The notes under the pieces were generated by a model. The model was not told the origin of the DNA. It saw only the letters and a program-made list of their open reading frames with translations, and did no database searches. From JBJTIF01 sp046094825 (lineage in GTDB: Bacteria; Actinomycetota; UBA4738; HRBIN12): DNA of 9,767 nucleotides. Below, piece by piece: positions 1 to 9,000 of the stretch (within the stretch, counting starts at the first letter, position 1; each line of letters begins with the position of its first letter). Location: assembly GCA_046094825.1 (NCBI GenBank), contig JBJTIF010000115.1, positions 1-9,767 on the forward strand, in the 5' to 3' direction. The position numbers and the translations under genes are program-made.

Positions 1-83
1 CGCACCGCCGACCCCGTCGGGTCGCCGCCGGGCGCACGGTGGGGGGCGTGCCGGTCGGCGGTGCTCCCGTCGGCGACGGCGGC
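1..83 (+). other. Segment at the left edge with uncertain reading frame
   Basis: In the main frame this reads as an Arg-rich start followed by VGGVPVGGAPVGDGG, unlike the Thr/Ser-rich body. The frame starting at position 1 gives RTADPVGSPPGA over the first 36 bases, which resembles the end of the non-Calx module (compare TYTVDPVAHPAGTTAA in copy 3). A run of six G lies at 41-46 between the two. Either a one-base indel in that run or simple chance could explain this. Confidence 0.3.
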
Positions 84-3000
84 CCCTACGTGACGTACAC
101 CGGGGCGGCGTACGCGCCGTCGAGCGTCTCGAGCACGACCGTCAACGAGAGCGCCGCCGGGACCGTGACCGTCACGCTCTCCTCCACCGGTTCCGGTGGT
201 GGGACGACGATGTACTGGCGGACCGTCGACGGCACCGCCACCGGGCAGGCGGGCACACAGACGACGACGAGCGCCACCTCGTCGGGTACGTGTGCGGGCT
301 CGAGTGACTACATCAGCCCGAACTCCTCGGCGGGGGCGTACCAGAGCCTCGGGAGCGTGAACAACACGTCGACGACGATCACGATCAAGCTGTGCCCGGA
401 CACGACGCCCGAGCCGACCGAGACGTTCAAGGTGCAGGTCTCGACCACCACCACCTTCACGTCCGTCTTCGAGGGCACCGTGACCCTCCGGAACGACGAC
501 ACCTCGGTGGTCGTGGGGGGCGCGATCGCGTTCGAGACGAACAGCGGGCAGACGAACATGACCATCCCCCTCACCGTGACCGGTGCCGCGGCCGCCACCG
601 GCGATCTCGTCGTCACGTACGCCCTCACCGATGGGACCGGGACCGGTGGCGCGAGCTGCACGTCCGGCGTGGACTACGTCAATTCCGGGACCTCGGCGAC
701 GATCTCGGCCAACTCGGCATCGGGGTCGATCAGCGTCCCGATGTGCGGCGACGCGACGTCGGAACCGGATGAGACGTTCACCGTCACGATCTCTGCCGTC
801 ACGAACGCGATCCTCGGTGCGACCACCTCTGCGACCGGGCGTCTCGCGAACGACGACGGAGTCGCGTTCGCGATCTCCGCCAGCTCGGGGAGCGAGGGGA
901 CCGCGAGCAACGGCACGATCACCTTCACGGTGACGAAGACCGGCGGCTGCGGCGGTCTCACGGGGACGGAGACGTGCAGCGTCTCGTACGCGACGTCGGA
1001 CGGGACCGCGTTCGCCGGCACCGATTACACGGGGATCGCGGCGACGACCTTGTCCTTCGCGGCGAACGACACCTCGAAGACGTTCGCCGTGACGACGACG
1101 GCGGATAGCGTCTACGAGGCGGATGAGACGTTCACCGCCACGATCTCGACCGCGACGCTCGCCTCGGGCGTCGGCAGTGGCACGTTCACGACTCCGTCCG
1201 CGACCGGGACGATCACGAACGACGACGCGGCTCCGTCGATCACCGTCGCCGCGTCGACCGGCGGCTACCTCGGTGCCCTGAACGCGGAGGTCGCGGCCGC
1301 GACCGCCGCACCCTTCACGATCACGCTCGTCCAGCCCGAGTCGATCACGTTCCCCGCGACGCCGTTCACGATCCTCGTCGACAGCGAACTCCTCACCGTC
1401 TCGAGCGTCTCGAGCACCACGCTCACGATCAGCGCCCGGGCGCAGAACGGGACGGCGGCCGCCCTGCACCTCGTCGGTGCACCGGTCCGGAAGATCACGG
1501 GTGTCCTGAACGCCTCGATCACGACCTCGCAGACCTCCTTCGCCGTGAACGAGGTCGCGACGAACGCGCCGCCGACCGTGCCGTTCACGATCCAGATCGG
1601 TTCGGAGCAGATGCGGGTGACCGCTCGTGTCGCCACGGCGACCCTGAACCAGTACACGTACACGGTCACCCGGGCCGCCGCTCCCGCGACCGCGGCCGCG
1701 AACGCCGTCGTGCGGGTCATCTCGACGCCCGAAGGGGACTCGGGCACCACCCCGGCGACGTTCTACGTCGGCCGCATGGGTGCGACCGCGGTCGGGGCGA
1801 CCGTCGGGTTCTCGCTCTCCGGGACCGCCGACGCGAGCGACTACACCGCCGACCCCGTGAGTGGCACGACACTCTCCTGGTCCTCGGGCGGCACCGAGGT
1901 GAAGACCGTCGCGATCTCGATCGCGGGCGACACGACGAAGGAGGATGACGAGACGATCGTCCTGACTCTCGCCGCATCGCCGACGGGGGCGACGCTGCCC
2001 GCGACGACGACGTCCACCGTCGTGATCCAGAACGACGACCTCGGGATCGCGTTCGCCCTCGCGTGCACCGCAGCGGGCTGCGACAGCCCCCAGGCCGAGG
2101 ACACGTACAAGAAGCAGACGGGGACCCTTTCCGCGCGCGCCGCGTCCGGGAGCACGACGCTGAGCGTCACCGAGACGGCCGCCCCCGAGGCCGTCCCGTT
2201 CTTCGTGAAGGTGGACGCCGAGATCCTGAAGATCAGCGCACGCACGGGGTCGGGCACGGCCTACACGTACACCGTCGATCCCGTCGCGCACCCCGCCGGG
2301 ACGACCGCCGCGCACAGCAGCGGCGCGGCCGTCTTCGTGTCGGGCGGCAACGCGCTCACCGTGGGCGTGAAGGTCACGGCGTCCGGCAACACGACGGGGA
2401 CGATCACGTACGCGACGACGGACGACGCGAGCCCGCCCGCGGGTGCCAGGGCGGCGACCGCCGGGCTCGCGGCGACCGGGTGCGTCCGTGGCGTCGACTA
2501 CCTCGCGATCCCCTCGACGACGACGGGCACGATCACGCCCCCGGCCGACGGCGCGACCGCGGGACTCGCGGCGTCGCTCTCCATCCAGTTGTGCGCCGAT
2601 CGGATCTACGAGGGCACGGAGACCTTCCTCGTCCGCATCTCGGACGCGACGGCGACGCTCGGCACCGCATCGCCCTCGGGCGGGTCGGTCTCGACGTTCC
2701 GTCTCACGATCTCCGATCACGACACGGCCCCGCGGATCGCGATCTCCGACGTCACCGCGGTCGAGGGCGACAGCGGCACGACGAACTTCGTCTTCACGGT
2801 GACCCGGTCCGGTGCGACCGAGGTCGCGACCTCGATCCCGTACACCGTCGCGGGGAGCGGGTCGAACCCCGCCTCGGGGAGCGACTTCGGCACCGCGACC
2901 CCCTCGTCGCCGATCTCGATCGGGGCGGACAACTCCCACAACGCTGCGGCGACCGCGACGATCACCGTCCCGGTGGTCGGCGACCTGACCCCCGAACTCG

Positions 3001-6000
3001 CCGAGACCTTCGACGTCACGCTCGGGACCGTCTCGCCTGCGAGCTCGGCGACGTACTCGGACGGCGTCGGCACCGGGACGATCCAGAACGACGACACGAA
3101 GGTCGTCATCGTGAACGAGGGCGGTCTCGGGCAGTCGGAGAGCGGCGGCTCCTACGAATTCATCGTCCGGGTCCTCAACGCCCACACGAACGCGGCGATC
3201 GGTGGTGCGAGCGGCGTGTCCCTGACCTACGCCCTGAGCGGCGTCACGAGCGGCGCGGCCTGCACGACCTCGCTCGACGCGAGGACCCAGGGGTCCGCGC
3301 AGTCGGTCGACGACTACAGTTCCGTCTACGTGACGCTCTGCGCCAACACGACTGCCCAGGCGGACCGCACGGCGACCGTCACCTTCAGCGTGACGAACGC
3401 GATCTTCTCCGGCGTCGGGGCGAACGTGAAGACGTTCCAGATCTACGACGACGACAAGACGCTGGCGGTGAAGGTCGTGCGCGACACGAACGCGAACGGC
3501 CTCGACGACACCGGCGACACCGCGTTCGGCGACGTCGAGGTGAAGCTCTACGTGGACGGCGTGAACGCGACCGGTGCCGGCGCGGACGGGAGCTTCGACC
3601 CGGCCTCCGACGCGCTCGTCGGCACCCTGCGGACCTCGACCGCGTCGAAGACCCTCGGCACGGGGAGCTTCTCGAACCTCCGGAACCTCACGTACTTCGC
3701 GGTCGAGACCGATCCGACGGCGCTCTTCCCCGACCTCGTCTCGCTCGGCACCATCCCGGGGTCGGGCGGCTACTCCACCGCGGTCACCGGTCTGAGCGGA
3801 GCCCTCGCGAACAACGTCATCAAGGTCGCCTTCGACCCGGCGTCGAACGGCGTCTCGGGGGCCACGCTCGCGAACAAGTTCCTCGACACCCGCCGCGTGG
3901 GGTCGATCTCGGGCACCGTGGCCTACGACGCGAACGCGAACGGCACGATCGAGCGCACCGAGCTCGGGGTCGTCCAGGAGTCGACCGTCCGCCTCTACCG
4001 CGACACGGGCAACGGCACGTTCGACCCGAACGTCGACAGCGCCGTCGACCCGATCACGGGGACCGCCTTCCCGACCGCGACGACCGACGCGTACGGCGGG
4101 TGGTCGTTCGAGGGCCTCATCGGCGGCACGTACTTCGTGGTCGAGGTGGACCCGAGCGCGGGCATCCTCTGCGAGGCGGGCGTGTGCGCCGAGACCGGCG
4201 TGAACCTCGCCTCGACCGGGGTCTCGCCGGCGCAGGCGGCACCGCTCCCGTGGACGGGGCTCGCCGACGCGTACCGGTTCAACGTCATCAAGGTCGTGCA
4301 GGCGAGCGGCACCGCGGTGAGCACGGGCAGCACCTTCCTCGACGCGGTGGCGACCTCGTCGATCGAGGGTCGACTGCTGAACGACGTCGATGCGAGCGGC
4401 AACGAGACCGGCGGCGACCTCGCCCTGCCGAGCGCCGCGACCGTGAACCTCTACCGCGACAACCCGAGCGCGGGCACCGTCGGGTCCTACGACGCACAGG
4501 ACGTCCTCTACGCGACCACGACCACGACCGGGTCGTACGCGTTCGGGTCGGTCATGAAGGGCACGTACTACGTGATCGAGACCGACCTCGCGGCCTACGC
4601 CTCGACCGCGGCGATCGCCGGGTCGGGGACGGGGACGACGTCGGTCATCCCGACCGAGGCCTGGGCGCAGAGCGGCATCTACCTGAACAACTCGATCAAG
4701 GTGACCGTCACGGCGGACGGGGCGACGAGCGACGAGAACCTCTTCCTCGACGCCGCGGCGACCGCGAGCATCGCCGGAGCCGTCTACGACGATGTGAACG
4801 CGAACGGCGCGAGGGAGGCCGGTGAGACGACCCGCATCGCGGGCGCGACGCTCGCCCTCTACCGCGACAACCCCCGCGCGGGGACGGTCGGCTCCTACGA
4901 CGCCTCCGACTTCCTCGTCTCGAGCACCGCGTCGTCCGCCGCCGCCGACACCACCTTCTCGAACCTCGTCATCGGCACGTACTTCCTCAACGAGACGAAC
5001 GCCGCGACGTTCCAGTCCACCGGCTTCGTGACCGACGCCGCCGCCGGCGGCATCGTCGGGGACAGCTCGAACGACCGCATCGAGATCCAGATCGCGACGA
5101 ACTGCTTCGCGAGCGCTGGCCACGCCTTCCTCGACGCGAAGGCCACCTCGACGATCTCGGGCTTCGTCACCGAGGACGTGAACGGCGACGCGACGTACCA
5201 GTCGGCCGGGCCCGACCGGGCGCTCCGCGGCGCCGTCGTCACGCTCTACCGCGACAACGGCGACGACGCGTACGGCGTCGGCGACACGCAGATCGGCGCC
5301 GCCCAGACGACGACCCTCGCGGGCACGTACTCGTTCGGCACGCTCCTCGTGGGCACGTACTGGGTCGTCGAGACGAACCCCGGAGACTTCCCTTCGACGA
5401 ACGCGTTCGAGCGCTCGACGACCGCAGGCACGACCACCGCGTCGAAGGTGGACAGCGACCCGCTGAAGGTCACGATCGACGTCCACACGAGCACGAACGC
5501 CGGGGGTCGCTTCCTCGACCAGAGCGATTTCACGATCTCCGGCACGGTGTTCAACGACGCGGCGGCCGACCTCCTGAGCACGGGTGACGCCGGCAAGGGT
5601 GGCGTCACGGTGACGCTCTACGCCTCGGACGGGACGACAGTCCTCGGCTCGACGACGTCCCGCGGGACGAACCCGATCGGGTCCTTCGGCTTCGGCAACA
5701 TCCGCACCGGCTCGGCGCTCGCCGACGGCACGTACGTCCTCGCCGTCTCGCCGCCCGACACCGCGACGGAGCACTGGCGCTCGACGGAGGCGCTCCTCGG
5801 CACGGGCGCCGCGACGAAGCTGTCCGCGAGCATCATCGAGGTGGTCATCGACGCGAACGCGGGCAACACGAGCTCGACCTCGCACGAGTTCCTCATCTCG
5901 CGCGACGACTACGAGATCGCCGGCCTCATCCTCGACGACACCGCCGCCGACCGCGCGGTGACGGGCGACAGCGCTCTCGCGAGCCCCTCGGCGACGATCA

Positions 6001-9000
6001 CGCTCTACCGGGACGCGCCCCTCACGGGCACGGTCGGCGGTTTCGACGCCGGGGACGCCGTCATCGAGGCGAAGGCGACCGCGGCCGGCGTCTTCAGCTT
6101 CACGGGCCTCACCGCGGGCACGTACTTCCTCGACGAGACGGCCGTCCCGACCGGCTACGCGGCGACGAACGCGGTCCCGGGCACGCTCGTGACCTCGGGC
6201 GGCGGCACGACGGCGACGCAGGCGTACGTGTCCGACACGCGGCTCCGCGTGAGCATCGTCGCGAACGGCAACATCCAGGCGCGGCACACGAACAACCGGT
6301 TCCTCGTCTCCGACGCGTCGCGGACGATCAGTGGCCTCGTCATCGACGACCTCGACGCGAGCGGCACGCTCACCGAGGTCACGCCCGGCGTGAACGAAGG
6401 AGGCCTCGCCGGCGCGGAGGTGAGCCTCTACTGGGACAACCCGACCGCGGGGACCCAGAACGTCTTCGACGTCGCGAACGACCGTCTCATCGGGACGGCG
6501 CAGACGACGACGGCGACCGGGGCGTTCTCGTGGAGCGGACTCGTCCGCGGCCGCTACTTCCTCGTGAAGAGCTCCTCGGCTCCGACGGACTACCTCTCGA
6601 CCGCATCGTCGGCGGGCACGGGGACGGGCACCACCGCCGCGACGGAGACGATCGAGCGCATCCGCGTGGATGCGACCGACGTGGGGTCGACGAACGCCGA
6701 CAACCGGTTCTTCGCGGGGCCGGCCACGTACACGATCCAGGGTGTCGTCTACGACGACCTCGACGGCAGCGGCGCGGTGAACGCCGACTCCTCGGGCGCG
6801 TGGGAGCCCGCGAAGAGCGGCGTCCAGGTGACCCTCACCCGGGTGGCGAACGGGCAGACGCGGCTCGCGACCACGGCCTCGGCGGTCGTCGACCCGGTCC
6901 TCGGGACGACCGCGATCGTCTACCGGGTCACGGGACTCCTCGCGGGTGCGTACACCGTCACGATCGCCGCCGCCGACGTGCCGACCGGCTGGGTGCAGAC
7001 GCCCCAGCCCGACTCGGCCCCGACGACGTGGACGCGCTCGCTCACGCTCGCGGGCGGGCAGGACATCCTCGAGACGCCGGTGACGGCGATCGGCGAGCCC
7101 AGCACCGCGGCCCTCTTCGTCCGGGCGAAGAACGCGACGGTGTCCGGGACCGTGTACGGCGACCTCGACGGGACCGGAACGTACGCGAAGAACGCGGGGG
7201 ACACCCTCATCGCGGGTGCCGTCGTCACGCTCTTCCTCGACACGAACGCGAACGGCGCCTACGACGCCGGTGACTCCGCGATCGGCAGTGCGACGACGGG
7301 CGCGAGCGGTGCCTTCCAGATCGCGAACCTCTACGCGAACGCGAACTACCGGCTCGCGTGGTCGTACGCGAACCACGTGGCTGTGCTCGGGACCTCGAAC
7401 GTCCTGTCGATCAGCCTCGGCGCGAGCGGCGCGCTCTCGGGCAAGAACTTCTTCATCCAGCCCCAGTCGGTGATCAGCGGGACGGCGTGGGACGACAAGA
7501 ACGCCGACGGCATCAAGGGCGCCTCGGCGACCGAGCTCTCCGGCGTGACGCTCGAGCTCTGGCGGGAGACCGACGGGTCGACGGGCAAGACCGCGGGAGA
7601 CACCTCGCTCGGCACGGTCACGACGGCGGCCGGCGGGGCGTTCACGTTCTCCGGGCTCAACTCGAAGACGAGCGGCGGCATCATCTACTACCTGCGCCAG
7701 ACGGCGGCACCGAGCGGCTACACCTTCACCGGGGTCGCGAAGGGGACGGGGTCGACGGTCGCCACGACGCCCCTCACGACGCAGGAGATCAGGGTCACCT
7801 TCACGACCGCGGGGACCACGAGCGCGAACAACTGGTTCCTCGACACGCGCAACGACAACGTCACGATCTCCGGCACGATCTTCGACGACCTGAACGCCGA
7901 CGGGATCGTCCAGACGAACACGGCCCTCCCCGGGGCGACCGTCGCCGTCTACCTCGACGGCGGCAACGACACGTACGACGCGGGTGCGGGCGACGACACG
8001 CAGATCTACGCGATCGCGAACGGCGGGACTCGCGCGGCGAGCGCGACCTCGGCGGCGGACGGCACCTTCTCGCTCGGAGGACTCCCGACGGGGACGTTCT
8101 TCGTCGTCGAGACCGACAAGACCTCACCGCGGTACTCCTCGACGGCGTCGGCTCCCGGCGTGACCGGGACGGACACGACGACGACCTCGCTCGGCGTGAA
8201 CGTCCTGAAGGTCGTCGCCTCCGCCGTCGACGCGACGAGCACGGGCAACCGCTACCTCGACACCCGCGACGACAACGCCACGATCTCCGGCGCCGTGTTC
8301 GAGGACCTGAACAGCGACGGGCTCAACCAGACGAGCACGCCGTTCGCGGGTGCGCTGCTCCAGATCTACCTCGACGACGGCTCCACCGCGGGGTCGCTCG
8401 ACGCGACGGACACCCTCCTGAACGCGAAGGTGAACGGCGGCGCGAGGGCCGCGTCCTGGACGACGACCGCCGGGACGAACGGCACGTTCTCGTTCTCGGG
8501 CCTGCCGACCGGCACGCTCTACGTCGTCCAGACACCCCCCGCCCCCTGCGTGCTCGGCACCGACTGCTACGCCCAGAGCGCCCTCCTCGTCGGGTCGGGC
8601 GCGGGGACGACGGCCTCGGCCCCGACGTCCACCGTCGTGACGCCGAACCGCCAGGTGCTGAAGGTCGTCATCACCGGGACCAGCGGGGTCTCGAGCGCGA
8701 ACAACCAGTTCCTCGTGACCCGTGACGACGGCGTCGTCGTGACCGGCGCCATCTACGACGACCGCAACGCAACGGGCGGTTCGGGCGTCGCGGACGCGGG
8801 CGACCTCGGGCTCGCCACCTCGGTCGTGAAGATCTACAAGGACCAGTCGACGGCCGGGACGTGGGACGGTGCCGCGAGCGAGTACCAGATGAAGGCGGCA
8901 GCGGGCGTCACGATCACGAACGCCGCACCCTCCTTCTCGTTCTCGCAGCTGCCCGACGGCCTCTACTGGGTCACCGTGACGGTGCCCGCGAACTACGTCC

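Larger units (their letters stand above)
120..3464 (+). repeat. Array of seven Calx-beta-type domains
   Basis: Approximate units are 120-503, 522-860, 867-1229, 1707-2042, 2043-2736, 2730-3101 and 3102-3464. Shared marks are: an early strand followed by E-G or E-S (for example VTAVEGDSGTT in unit 6); an x-DGT or similar turn; an aspartate-tyrosine 'DY' loop; a segment of the type D-x(2-4)-E-x-(D/T)-E-T-F near three quarters of the unit; and an I-x-N-D-D close (849-857, 1218-1226, 2031-2039, 3087-3095). Units 5 and 7 are divergent, ending in DHD and DDD. In unit 7 the E-x-DETF segment has become QADRTATV. The DNA of the units is clearly diverged, so the array is old rather than freshly amplified. 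Calcium binding between adjacent domains is known for the family; here it is inference. Confidence 0.85.

Noticed and set aside
1265..1750. Minus-strand open frames throughout 86-9226, such as this one
   Set aside because: They are Val/Ala/Pro/Ser-rich, and their third codon positions line up with those of the plus-strand gene, which suppresses stops. They show no domain motif. The frame at 9449-9766 shares this alignment but differs in having a clear DUF11 pattern.
2063..4825. Long plus-strand open frame of about 920 codons in another frame
   Set aside because: It is Arg/Asp/Gly/His-rich with no domain signature, typical of reading GC-rich codons one base out of frame. It overlaps well-formed Calx-beta and SdrD_B coding.
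7358..8725. Plus-strand open frame of about 455 codons, with a similar one at 6530-7273
   Set aside because: Same Arg/Asp/His-rich out-of-frame character, lying entirely over SdrD_B units 8-13.
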